A stretch of 64,000 bases of DNA from Reticulascus tulasneorum (Eukaryota; Ascomycota; Sordariomycetes; Glomerellales; Reticulascaceae): assembly GCA_001557505.1 (NCBI GenBank), contig LSAX01000009.1, positions 1,116,001 through 1,180,000 on the forward strand. The letters run 5' to 3'. The notes below the pieces were generated by a model that worked only from the letters and a program-made list of their open reading frames with translations, did no database searches and was not told where the DNA came from. Shown in pieces: positions 11,846-23,200 of this stretch (position 1 is the stretch's first letter; each line of letters begins with the position of its first letter). The position numbers were made by a program, and so were the translations under genes.

Positions 11846-13774
11846 ATGGTGGATTCGGCTTGCCCTCTGGTGACTATTGTACGGGCGAGAGACCCTGGCG
11901 GCCCCGGAATTGCAGAAGTGCATGACATCCAGGACCACGCAACGAAGGGCTGCAAGGAATGCCGATTGTGGAAGACAGCGCTGTCCCACGCAGCCCTTCC
12001 TCCCGGACAACGAGCCAAGCACGTCTGTTTATATTCGAAAGGAGGTTACATTGTACGGTTGGAGAGTATCAAGGATGGATCATATCAGTTTTTGATATCT
12101 ATTGACATGTTTGTGAAAGCAGGTAGGTCTGGTGCTTTCTGTTCTCCAAGTTTCAGTGAATGCCCCTCGTAAACATCATAGAATAACTCACCCTTAAGGA
12201 TAGGGCGAGCCATAGTCTTCCCTTGGCTCAGCAGCAGGTTTCTGACCGATGGCACATCCTCGGTTGGAAGCGTGCAGGTTGCAAAGAAATGGTTAGCTGA
12301 CTGCATTACCTCCCATCGGTCTTGCGCACCACTGGCGCACTCCACACTTCCAAAACGCGTGCTCGATGTCGGCGATTCGAAGGTTCGCTTAGTGCAGACA
12401 CAAAACCAGATGGATCTTTATGTGTGCTTGAGCCACTGTTGGGGCGGTTCTCTGCCTGGCTGTCTCACGACGAGGAACACAATTCAACGAAACTTACAGG
12501 AAATAAGTTGGGACTTGCTGCCGAACACTTTCCGAGATGCGATCAAAGTGACGAGAATGCTTGGTGTTCGATTCATTTGGATTGATTCCATCTGCATAAT
12601 CCAGGATGACCCAGAGGATTGGGGAGTTGAGTCAGCAAAGATGGCGACTATATACCAAAACGCTGTTCTCACAATTTGCGGGACATCATCTCCCAACGAT
12701 GACTTTGGCCTCTGGCCACATCGTCCTAATAAGGCTACCAAGATCAGGTCGGAGAGGGTATCCTTTGATAAGATCTACATTCGGCAATCCCACGCGCAGA
12801 TTCACCTGTGGCCATGCGATAACCCTCCGGCATTTTTGGAGAACTCTCCACTGTTGACCAGAGGGTGGACCTTTCAGGAGCGCGTGCTTTCGCCCCGGCT
12901 GCTGCATTTTGCATCTGGCGAACTTCTTTGGCAATGCTTAGAAACGGCTAGTTGTGAATGCACCACAGAAAGCGCCAACACAGCCGCGACGGTTCCTGTT
13001 CATCCTCGGGCAGATCTGCAGACGATAGCAGACAAACGCTGGTACTGGAATGGCGTGGTTCAAGAGTATTCCAAGATGAGCTTAACCCTCACTAAGGACG
13101 TTTTTCCTGCTCTGTCGGGGATTGCTCAATTATTCCTGTCTCAACATCCCCGCGATCGGTACCTTGCCGGCCTTTGGCAGGACAACATCATTGACGATAT
13201 GTGCTGGCAGATAGTAGGGCCACCGCTTGAAAGACCCGCTATCTGGCGCGCACCTACTTGGTCATGGGCATCGCAACATCAGAGAGTTATGATGTATCGT
13301 GGCCCAAGCAAACGGCTCCACTCCCGGCTAGAGCATGCCAGTGTCATCCCCAGCGGGCCGGATTTGACTGGAGGACTATTGGAAGCTTCGATACTTCCCC
13401 AAGGCCCAGCCCGCCCAGCCACTGTGACTAGCCAGCCGGCACAAGACCCAGAACACGCTGGTTCATATTCTTTCCAAGTAGACTTTGAGACGGGCAACGA
13501 TAACATCTTGACTGCGGAAGGCATTATTGACTGCATCGGCGGGGCCGAGAATGAGGCGTTCACCGTCGGAGCGTCTGTTGTTTGCCTACGGATGGTCACT
13601 GAGAATTTTGGCAGCGAAGATTCGCTACTATTACTCTGCCCAACCGATCAGCCATCACCTATTGCCGGAGTCGGAATTTATAAGCGTGTTGGCGTCATTC
13701 CCGCTTACTATACAAGCTGCGCTGACTTGTTGTTTCAAAATCCAATGTACTACAGGGAATTTATGATTATATAG
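11846..13774 (+). CDS. HET-domain (heterokaryon incompatibility) protein
   Basis: Fungal HET-domain protein, a family that includes effectors of vegetative incompatibility and cell death. Two exons: 11846-12122 and 12204-13774 (intron 12123-12203 with CTCAC branch site), 615 residues. The N-terminal region has the common HET cysteine segment GCKECRLWKTA. The three conserved HET blocks follow: YVCLSHCWGG, FIWIDSICIIQDDPEDW with ATIYQNAVLTICG, and LTRGWTFQERVLSPRLLHF with ELLWQC. The second half ends in the usual PTWSWAS block and a variable tail. Start chosen as the first ATG in an otherwise open frame. The acceptor is the only nearby AG that keeps phase, so it is moderately sure. No partner gene (SesB or NLR) is immediately adjacent. 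Confidence 0.85.
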
Positions 13775-15038
13775 AGAGTGTAGATGACGGAGAGATACAT
13801 GGTAATTTGCGAAAACGTGCGGCGATGTATCTCTCCAGGCATATGCTCTGACAGTTTTTCAGTGACACTGGAATTCTCATAGTAGTAATTATTCTTAAAT
13901 TGGTTTAATATTCCGTCACCAGACACCATGAAATTTATGTTCAGAGCTTTGGCGGGGTTCACATTGGAGCCACTGATGTGAAAGGGGCGCCCTGGGTGAG
14001 CCCGACCCATAAGACTTGCTGGCTGAGATCCAGAAATCTCGGCTCTCAGGCCCCCATCATTCTCATTGATAATCCAATCAAGGGCCGAAACTAGCATTAA
14101 CGGCTACTTCAACGTCAAATATGGATGGTATCTCGAAGGTTGATGACAAAAGCAGATCTCGTATTATATCATAACACGGCATTAGTGTCAGGGAAGCTTG
14201 ATACCGGATCCATGAGTCAAGCTACATTCTAACCACATATAATGCCCTAACAGTAGTCATCTTGTGTTAGATATGTTTCGTTAAGGTGACGATTACTAGC
14301 TCACTTAACATCAACCTGCTATGTTTGCTCGGCTATATTAGCTTCTCGTCCTATTTTAACGACAATACAATAACTCGGATGCGGCTTATCGCATAGATAA
14401 ATGAGACGGTAGATCCGCTATGAAGCGTTGGGCTCTTCCTAGTCGATAACTAGCCCGCCGACATGCTCTCTGGCGGCCAGAGCAACTTGCCCTGCTTCCG
14501 GACCAAATGATCGTTATAGATTCAAGACTACTCTTCGGCATGGAATCGGCATTGGCCAAGCTTTGTTAGCAGTTTTTCTCATCAGAGGTTCTCTCAAGGC
14601 CATTAGTTGCATTCATTCCCTCGATCCATTGTGTACTGCTCGGCCATCACTGAAACGCGGGATTTTTAGTACTGCAAGAAGCTGCTATCACCAGTCCGGC
14701 CTGGTTACACCGAATTCTTGATACAGAGAGATCAGTGGCATTGGTGGCTGGTTACTGCATGACTTGTGATTTACGGAGGTGCAATTTCAGAAAATTAGCG
14801 ACTCAGAAGTAATTCAAATCGTGTATCATCTCAGTTTATTAGAACAGTTAACTAGCAATGCTATACTAGGAATGATGCATGTTGAATGCGTCTTGACAAT
14901 GCTGAAGTGTAGAGTACGAAATACAGCAGGATAAGCGGATATCTCCAGCAAACAAGCTGAGGGACAACAACTGCGATGTACACCGAAGCATTTAGAAGCC
15001 TATCTCATCATACGCCGGACGAAAATCGATACAGGCAA
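13775..15038. other. Intergenic, AT-rich
   Basis: About 1.26 kb, AT-rich. A minus-strand frame overlapping the HET 3' end (14097-13750, 115 codons, containing GRAHPGRPFHISGSNVNPAK) looks faintly protein-like. It has no recognised domain and no extension upstream, so it is not called as a gene. Confidence 0.45.
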
Positions 15039-15658
15039 TTACTTTGTATCCCTACGCAGGCGGAAATCTATTAGCAGCTGATGCAAGACACGAGGAACTT
15101 ATGTCGACTTACGAGGGACCACCACCACCGCCGGAGGTCTTTGCATCATCGCGTGCGTCCATGGAATTGCTTCTCTTTCCATCTCTAGAAAGTTATATAT
15201 CTATTAGTCTATATTCTCTAAAGTAGTTCATACTGATCTTTAGCATGTGAGACACGGAGAGTACTTACGAGGGGCCACCGCCACCGCCAGACGTCTTTGC
15301 ATCATCGCGTGCGTTCATGAGAACGCTTCTCTTTCCATCTCTAGAAAGTCATATATTTGTTAGTCTATGTTCTATGAAGTGGTTCATACTAATCTTTAAC
15401 ACATAAATAGTATTGAGAGAGACGTTCTCTATATTTAAATATAGAAGAATATCATAATGACCAGCGAGTTCACAAATCTCCGACAATGCAAGATACGAAG
15501 ATTACTTACGGAGGGCCACCACCGCCAAGCGGCACTGCACCAACAATCCCGTCAGCCGCGCGGACTTTAACGGCCGACGCAATGTCAACTGGAGCCGAGA
15601 GGACCAAGCCTGGCAAATTCGCCAGAGCGAGGAGGCCGATGTAGCGTACGAAATGCAT
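15039..15658 (-). CDS. Small secreted protein of duplicated exons with Kex2 (KR) sites and polyglycine units
   Basis: Four exons join in phase: 15658-15510, 15340-15269, 15184-15113, 15051-15039; 101 residues. A signal peptide (MHFVRYIGLLALANLPGLVLSA) is followed by a pro-region ending PLGGGGPP. Two near-identical 72-nt exons follow, each encoding DGKRS, a variable four-residue stretch, then ARDDAKTSGGGGGPS. The short last exon would give DTK-stop. KR fits the Kex2 consensus, so a roughly 24-residue peptide could be released from each unit. If the last intron is retained, the stop is the TAA inside its GTAAGT donor at 15109. This resembles fungal Kex2-processed peptide precursors. No modifying enzyme lies beside it. 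Function unknown; the model is by eye. Confidence 0.6.
15113..15340 (-). repeat. Tandem duplication of a 72-nt exon plus flanking intron
   Basis: Exon 2 (15340-15269) and exon 3 (15184-15113) have equal length and the same phase (2-2). They share nearly all bases, and similarity continues into the introns upstream of each (the block containing TTTCTAG and the stretch with AGTCTATRTTCT). The variable part is the four codons after DGKRS. Each exon ends at a GTAAGT donor whose first bases complete a TAA stop if unspliced. Confidence 0.8.
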
Positions 15659-16283
15659 CGTTGATTTACGTTCAACTGTTATCTGGGAGCGGAATTGTTG
15701 GAAGAGGCTCAATTTCAGAGTATATGCTTTGAAGACAGATGAAAGCAATGGACGAATTAAGGGCAAACAGGCTCACGAACCTCAACGAAGCTATTTATTT
15801 ATTTTTCAAGTCCGCTTGAATGCCGCTTTCCCAAATTACACGTGCATATAGACTTTTAATAGAGTGATCTGTAAGAATCTTTGTCAGTGAAGCCTTAATT
15901 CAAAGACTACTATGTAGTATGCTTCGCAGCAAATCACCGAGGCTCTTATTATACCATGAAGATCTACAATTTAGCAAGAGTGTTAGTCATTGGTGGACTT
16001 CCCTCTTCGGTGCTGACTGCATAACCAAGTGCTGTGCCTCACAGATGCCACGCAAGGCGTGACATCGTCCGTACCGCTGTTTTCACAAAAGCACGAGGCT
16101 GCACTTGTATTTGCCGAGGCTCTGAGAGGAGTGATGATACAAGCGGTACTAGAAACGTAGGGAGGGTTTCCTCACTTGCACGTGCTGACTACAATTCACA
16201 ATATCCTATCGCGAAGATGATACGTCTGGGACTAACGCAACATATATTGAGCGTAAGATACCACGCTCTTGAGATTTGCCTAG

Positions 16284-16352
16284 GGACTTTAGGAACTTGC
16301 CACGTAGTATTGATGGTGCTTGGAACTTGCTGGGTAGCATTGATGGTGCTTG
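16284..16352. repeat. Short tandem repeat, two units of about 31 bp
   Basis: Two adjacent copies of GGAACTTGC-N3-GTAG-Y-ATTGATGGTGCTTG. The copies differ at a few positions. Confidence 0.7.
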
Positions 16353-16365
16353 GGCTCAAATTGTA

Positions 16366-16630
16366 AATTGTGCGGGAATCCGAAGAGTAATGTACAGAGG
16401 CTTGGCAGTTTAATATAGAATCTCCAAGGCCAACCCAAATAGGCATTGTTTCTCCATGTGGGAAGTTTAACTTGTGCTCATAAGATTGTAAGTTAAGATT
16501 ACCCGGGAATTTGAAGAGTACTGTACAGAGGCGACGAGGTCTAATATAGAGCATCCAAGACCAGCCCAAATAGGCATTATTTCTCCTTGTGGAAAGTCTT
16601 ACTTATGGTCATGAAACTGTAAGCCAAAAC
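16366..16630. repeat. Diverged tandem duplication, two units of about 131 bp
   Basis: The two units share the blocks CGGGAAT, GAAGAGTA-N-TGTACAGAGGC, TTTAATATAGA versus TCTAATATAGA, CCCAAATAGGCATT and TTTCTCC-N-TGTGG. Most differences are C/T or G/A, which would fit old repeat-induced point mutation or simple drift. No coding capacity is seen. Confidence 0.7.
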
Positions 16631-17082
16631 ACCCCTATTTCACCACCCCGCGATCGCTTTGTTTCTGGCCTTTGCCATTTTAATTATTATCTTTATTGGG
16701 CTCTTCCTTATTACTGAAACAGATCAGGGCAGTATGATGGTCACATAGGTCACATGACGTTACAGGCAGTAAGTTTTTGATGTTGATTTGGAGACATAGC
16801 GGGGGGGGGGAACGCATAAACGGACAGGTCGATACCTTCGGACAGTCATTACAGCAGCAACAAGAATCCCATTTTGATTTTGAGTCTCGATTATGAAGAT
16901 TCAGATATGGGATCACTCCCATTCCCAACCCCAGGCTCTCCCGAATGAACAAGCAATTGAGCTGATTCTGTCATTCCATCCCGACCTGGGACCAAGGTCA
17001 AACCAATCTGGTTCCGGGCCTTTTCTACCCGACTCGCCTTGACAGTCTACATGCCTATAGGAATGAATTAGCTAACAAGCCT

Positions 17083-19458
17083 CTAGAGTCGACTTCCAGA
17101 TAGATCGGAGTGAGGATCTGATGAGAATTCAACGTACTCCCAAAAGGTGCAGTAAATATTGTCGTACAGTCGCCAGTTCATCTCAAAGGAACTGATCTTG
17201 TCGTTCATTCCCGCGCCAATATTCACTAAACCCTTTGGTGTTAGCAGGCTATTGCATTCCGAACATCTCCAACGCCCATTTTATCGACGCAGGGTAAAGG
17301 GACACTTACTGCATTTACTGATCTCCCCAGTGAATGTCAAACAGGTACCAGTCATGCCCGCATGCTCGCATACCTTCAAAAACTGGAAAGTTTGGTGGAG
17401 ATCTTGGTGCCAGCATTCGCAGCCACGGTAGGCGCCTTTGCATGTTGCTCTAACGGTGTGGGCTGAAAGATAGTCGATTGTGCCGGCACAGTTCTCGAGA
17501 TGACAGTAGTTAGAGCTGATAGGGAAACACGTGTTGACTGAAGGACTGCAAATACAGCCGGGAAAGTCGGTCCCACGGCAACGGGCCACGTTAGTTCCAA
17601 TGTCGTATCTACCTCTACAGTTGCCAGCTTCGCAGGACCTAGGTGAACCGCAAGATGAGGATGTCGGGATACACTGGCAGCCCCTGAAGTTTCCTCGACA
17701 ACGAGCTGTCGTCCCATCACTATCATAGGTTCCGGCGCAACCAGCCATGTCACATGGCTTGGCTGGTCCACATGTCGCGTCAGTGGGGTTACAAGGACAG
17801 CCTTCGTACCAGTTTTGGCATACGGCATTGTTGGAATTGCCGACAAAGCTACCGTCGCAATTGCCTGTGTCGCAATTTTGCCTGGCACCACAGGTACTTG
17901 CACTCGGGATGCAGTAGCACCCTTTCCACATGCCTTTGCATGTTGCTCGTCCAGTGCCCGAGTCGAAGCTGCCAGCACAGTCTCCAGCATCGCAAGATCG
18001 CATAGCACCGCACATAGTAGATGTTGCTCTACACTCGCAACCCTCCCAGCTATCTTGACACTCAGGTCGTCCTTCTGGATCAAAGGCGCCATTACAGCCG
18101 CCATTGCTGCATATCTGAGGAGCTCCACACATCGAACTGGTCGGCATACAGGCACAACCCTCATATCTACCCTCGCACATTGCTTTGTTGCCCGAGTTCC
18201 AACCTCCCGCGCAGCCCCCGTTGCTACATAACTGAGGATTGCCACACATGGCTTGAGTAGGAAGACATGGGCAGCCTGCCCTGATGGCTCGGCAAACAGG
18301 CTTGCTAGTGACCGAGTCGAATCCTCCATCACAGCCTGCATTTGAGCATAACTGGGCGTTGCCGCACATACTTGCAGTTGGAATACACGAACAGCCTTCA
18401 TAGTTGGCTGTACATACCGCCTTGCTGATTGAGTCCCAATTCCCAGCGCAGCCGTTATTGCTACATAGTTTAGCGCTGCCGCACATTGAATTCGTCGGGC
18501 GGCATGGGCAACCCTCATATCTCCCCTTACAAACAGGTTTGAGTGTCGTTGAGTCGAAATCCCCATCGCAGCCACCATTGGAGCATAATTGGGCAATTCC
18601 GCACATTTGAGAGGTCGGACGGCATGCACAGCCTTTGAACTGTCCACTACATACCGGTTTTCCGGTTTGCGTGTCGAATTGTCCATTGCAACCACCAGAA
18701 TCACATGCACGAGTGCCACACATACCATTCGTGGGCTTGCATGGGCAGCCAGCCCATAAGTTCTTGCATGTGGAAGTTCCGTCACTATTGAACGTCCCGC
18801 CACAGTTTCCGGCGTCACACAGCTGAGCTGCACCACACATTGTCGTGGTAGGCTGACAAGTGCAGCCGGCAAAATAGTTCTTGCACGTAGCAACTCTATT
18901 GACAAATGTGCTACCACAGTTCCCAGCATCGCAAATTTGACTACTCGCGCACTTGAAGCCCGGCGTGTTCTTCGATGGGATGCAAGTACAGCCAGCTTGT
19001 GACATTGACTTGCAGGTTGCCGTACTATTTTCCTAAGTTCTAGAACATCCGCTTGCCTCGCATGACTGGGGAGATGGGTTGCAGGTCACAACAGCTCGAG
19101 TTGAAGTACTTGATGTGGCCCTGGGAGTCGTTATTGTTGAACTGGGTGGTTTTGTGACTACAGAAGATGACGAGAATGACGAGCGCGAGCTGGTCAATGC
19201 CGTTGATATTGATGAAGATCTTGAGCTGGATGGCGAACGCGTGCTGCTCAATGCCGTTGAAATGGATGAGGGCGTGTCTTCAGGGACAAACACAGATGAT
19301 GGATAGTAGAAGAATGAAATCATCCCCGGTGTGGGGTAAGAGCCAGGACACAGCTCCAGGCCTCTTTTCTGAAGAATGGCTGTGTCATTATTTGGAGACA
19401 ACTCTAAGCAATTGCAGAAGCCAATCGCAGATAGCAGGATGAAGATTATGGATGACAT
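17083..19458 (-). CDS. Secreted protein with about 13 six-cysteine repeats and a crystallin-like C-terminus; in-frame TAG
   Basis: Two coding exons (19458-17310 and 17225-17083). A signal peptide (MSSIIFILLSAIGFCNC) is followed by a Ser/Thr-rich, probably O-glycosylated linker. About 13 tandem repeats of roughly 39 residues follow, of the form C-x5-GC-x-CxPT-x3-MCG-x4-CSN-x-GC. The C-terminal segment across the intron (LTFTGEISKCMNIGAGMNDK) resembles a beta/gamma-crystallin motif, which is my inference. Codon 142 (19035-19033) is TAG in the same frame as the rest, between CEASGCSRT and ENSTATCK, where repeat spacing expects an ordinary residue. No phase-compatible intron removes it. The gene therefore looks recently broken, or the base is an assembly error. 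A likely 5' UTR intron (19515-19470) lies just upstream. Confidence 0.75.
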
Positions 19459-20215
19459 GCTGGGGTTCTAGGAACGAATTAAAGGCTGTTTAGTGATAGA
19501 TCGAGCAACTTACCTTTTGTTGAAATACAGCAGTGTCTGGAGGAAGAGCCCGTGACTGACATACCCAGTGGGTGGTAAATTTCCTCCGTGAATAGGGACA
19601 TCACCTCAAGATAAACGAGCTCAGAATCCCGAGTTTTCACATATCGGACTTTGTAAGCACCATCCGGCCGGTCAAGATTTATAAATAACCCAGTCCGTCC
19701 CTTAGCCGCAAAGGAGGCTTGATAATTTAGATCGGTCTACACCAATTTTTTTTTAAATCTTTCGGATAACCAGAATGAATTCGATTTTTGCGCCGCATAA
19801 TATACTACAATTTTGCAGGGCTTGTAGGGCTCTGTCGGGGTGAAATGCCAAATATTGACAGCGTCGGCCATACTCGTATAGAACCTCCAATAGATCCAAT
19901 GTGCTGATGTAACATCGGCGACAGCTGAGCATCAAGAATAATAAGTCCCACCTACCAAAGCACTGGTTTGCGTCACACAAAAAATCACAATTGGCAGTAG
20001 AAAATAGTCAAAATGTAACCCAACATCTTTCTCCCGTGCTCCATGGGCTTGCCGGAATGCCCGCGTCTCGAGCCGTATATCTGTAGACCAGGGCCAAGTG
20101 GATCTGACCAAGACCTCCCCTATATGGGATGTGTGGTCCCCTCTAAAATACCACCGCCATCTAAGGCTGCGTCTTTCGCTTGAGGGTCCATCTGAAAATT
20201 AGTTCCAAGGCCAAG
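19459..20215. other. Divergent promoter region
   Basis: About 0.76 kb between two divergently transcribed secreted-protein genes. It contains a minus-strand TATA-like TTTATAAA near 19679-19686 and the 5' UTR intron of the Cys-rich gene. No coding sequence is supported. Confidence 0.5.
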
Positions 20216-23200
20216 ATGAAGCCGAAAGTAAGAGTGTTGCTAGCATTCTATGCTGTGAATGCCTTCTTCCCACCAGTATCAATCGCCCAGAGTCTCAAGT
20301 GTGCCTCAATCCCGGGAGGCTGTGATGGCGGAACAGCTTACCTGCCGGCTGTCAAGGCAGCAATTGCGAAATTTGACACCTCTAAGATATACGGTGGCCG
20401 ACTCGATACTTTCTCGACTTCTCTCACGGAAGCGCTTGCCATGATCAGCTATTCATGCGCTGATACCACACGTACGCCACCAATCATTACCGGATCAACT
20501 GCGCAAGCCTTGTAAGTGGGCCGAGTCTTGATTTCTTGCAATATCAATTCTTACTGTGACGTTGCAGACTCAATCGCATTCTGACCTGTCCCAATCAATG
20601 CGGTTCCGTATCTTTGCCAGAGTTGGGCGACTGCGGATTTGGAATACTCATCACGAGTATTTCGGCAGGCTGCTGGTCGAAATCAATCAATCTCGTCCCA
20701 CAAGGAGGCGCCTCAACTGTGATAGCTGAAGTAGGAAGCTTCAAGAATGCAGGCTGCTATGCCGACTCGTCTGCTTCTCGCACTCTAGTCGTGGACTACT
20801 TTGTCGACGCAACCTCGGCAGGCATGTCTGTTGAAAAGTGTGTCGAGTTCGCTGCTGAACGCGGCTGGCAATATGCTGGCGTCGAATCCGGCAGTGAGTG
20901 CTTCGTGGGCAATTCTCTCCACCGTGAGGATTCCGTCTCGGGCAGTGAATGCAGCAAAGCGTGCGCCGGAAATGTTGCCGAATTGTGTGGTAATAACAAT
21001 CGTCTGCAGCTCTACAAGGACGCCTCTTGGCGAGATCCAACCACAGACGAACTCAAGCAGGTTCTGTTGGATTATAAGTCGGCGCTTGCGGATGCCAAGA
21101 CCTCTATCGAGGATTACAAGTCTGATGTCGAGAAGTTGAAGGATCTGCAGGACAATAAGCGCCGCAGAAGTGGCAGAAAGAATCCTCGACAAGAGGCCCA
21201 TGGCCCAGCTATTGCACAGCGAATCGCGACTCATCACTTTCAAAAGATCAACGCGGCCCGTGCACCTCTCAGTAAGTCTCGGTTTTCATGTTCTTCGGGG
21301 TCTCTGTATTTTAACTGTTTCCTTTCCCTTGCCACAGAAGGCGCAAAAGTGCAGATGACACGATACTGGAAAAGGGCTGCGAGTAAAGACATCAAGAGGC
21401 CATCGTCGCCGTTGGTACGTAATTTCTAACTGTGCCTCCAGGATGCATATGGTTGAGACGCAGGCTAACTTTGATAGATCAGCGATGCTGAACTCATTGA
21501 GATGGATGAAGCCTGTAAATTGAACTCTTTTCCTTTTCCGACAGTTTCCTCAACTTACAATCAACTAGTAACCACCGCAGAAGAACATTTGGAGAATGTG
21601 CAACACGCCGTTGCCGAGGACACTGCCCTCATCCAGGAAGCCCCGGCCGGGACGGTCCCCGACCTCAACCTCGTTCTTGATGTCTCTGTCTCTACAACAG
21701 CAGTGAGTATGAAGTCTAGCTGTTACCTCAAGGATACTAAGCCATTTCTTAGCTCTCGAAGATTGGGTTGGACGGAGTCCTTGGCGTGGCTCTTGGCGTC
21801 TGTTGGTTTCTCTGTCCTCCTCTTGGAAATTATGGGCTACGCTAACCCGCAAAATTCTCGTGGTCGCAGTTTATATACTCGCTGTTCTACTAGCTGCACT
21901 ATCCAGCAGTGGAGGATCCAATCCCCCGTCCAATCCCACTATTTCCATCACCACAACCACTACCACCTCAAGTATCTGCACCAAAACAGCTACGCAGACT
22001 CCTATCATCATTCTTACCAAAGAAGGAACGTCTAGAGATCAGTTCCATGAATTGGTCGCTAGCTTGCCAAAGTCTGAGGAAAACCAGCAGTTCACAGATC
22101 CCTCATGGTCACATGTGAGTGGTATCCTATCAATTGTCAACAATACCATTATGCCCTTCGCTGAATGCCGATACATGCTGCATAACCATACATTCATATT
22201 ATGCATCGTGTTGTTACTGATTCTTTCTTTCTAGTGGATGTATGTTGCTACGCTAGATGAATGTACCTCGGAGAAGCTTTGGGACAACCCAGTAGTGCAG
22301 GCAATGACCATCGACAATTATGTTGAACATGAAGGCTACGCCAGCACAACAGCCAACTTCCAGAGCAGGAGATCCTCAGAATCACCAAAACTTACAGAAA
22401 GTCAGGATGCCATGAACTTTCACGCGAATGAGAACGACAACGACATGCCAAGTGGCACTCGTCTCGAGTCGCGAGCCAGACCAATCGCCGGCAGTCAGTT
22501 CAAGCTGCAACTGAACTCTCCAAATAACTTGGAATGGATTTCGTCCGTGTCGCGAATGCCCGGCCTGAAAGCGGAGGTCTACGATTTTGAGGGCTTTCTT
22601 TGGGATGACAGTCCAAATCGCTTGAGAGGAGTCAATGGACCCATCATTTACATTCTGGACACAGACTTCAGAACTGATCACCCGGTATGGATTAGCATTT
22701 TTATGTCTGCAGCTAAACTTTACCTTATTCATTCGACTTGATTGATAGCTAACGCTTCGTTCGTTCATCAGGACATCCATGACAGAGTCATCGGCATAAT
22801 GCAAGTCCGTCAAAAGGAGGATGGCCAAGCGGAGCTGCACCACGATTACAAACCTACATGGTATCTAAAAGACCCAAACTCGATCTACGGAGGGGATCAG
22901 TCGAATCATGGGACGTGTATGGCAACTATAGCTGCAGGTTCTTACCATGGCGCTGCAAAAGATGCCGAACTCGTCCTGGTTGCTACTCAGCCAATGGGAC
23001 GAGACGAAATTGGGGAGCCCGGAAAGAAATGGAGGACCAGAGCAAGCAGACAGTTATTTGCACTAAACGGGATCTTAGCTGATGTCAGGAATAGAGGGGC
23101 TCAAGGCCGGTCTGTGCTTTCGATGTCCTTTGGTAAGTCGCTTCAGCCACCATACTTCATTTCTGCATCTAATGAGAAAATATTGCTTAGGGATGGAGAA

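Larger units (their letters stand above)
15659..17082. other. Intergenic with diverged tandem repeats
   Basis: About 1.4 kb without a supported gene. It contains the two tandem repeats listed separately and a run of G around 16800-16810. It separates the promoter side of the small Kex2-site gene from the 3' end of the Cys-rich repeat gene. Confidence 0.5.

Noticed and set aside
13750..14097. 115-codon minus-strand frame at the HET 3' end
   Set aside because: Some segments look protein-like, but there is no domain, no upstream exon and it overlaps the HET coding end.
17376..18929. 517-codon minus-strand frame overlapping the Cys-rich gene
   Set aside because: It is the same strand in a shifted frame, open only because the repeat period preserves it. 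It lacks a signal peptide and a regular cysteine pattern.
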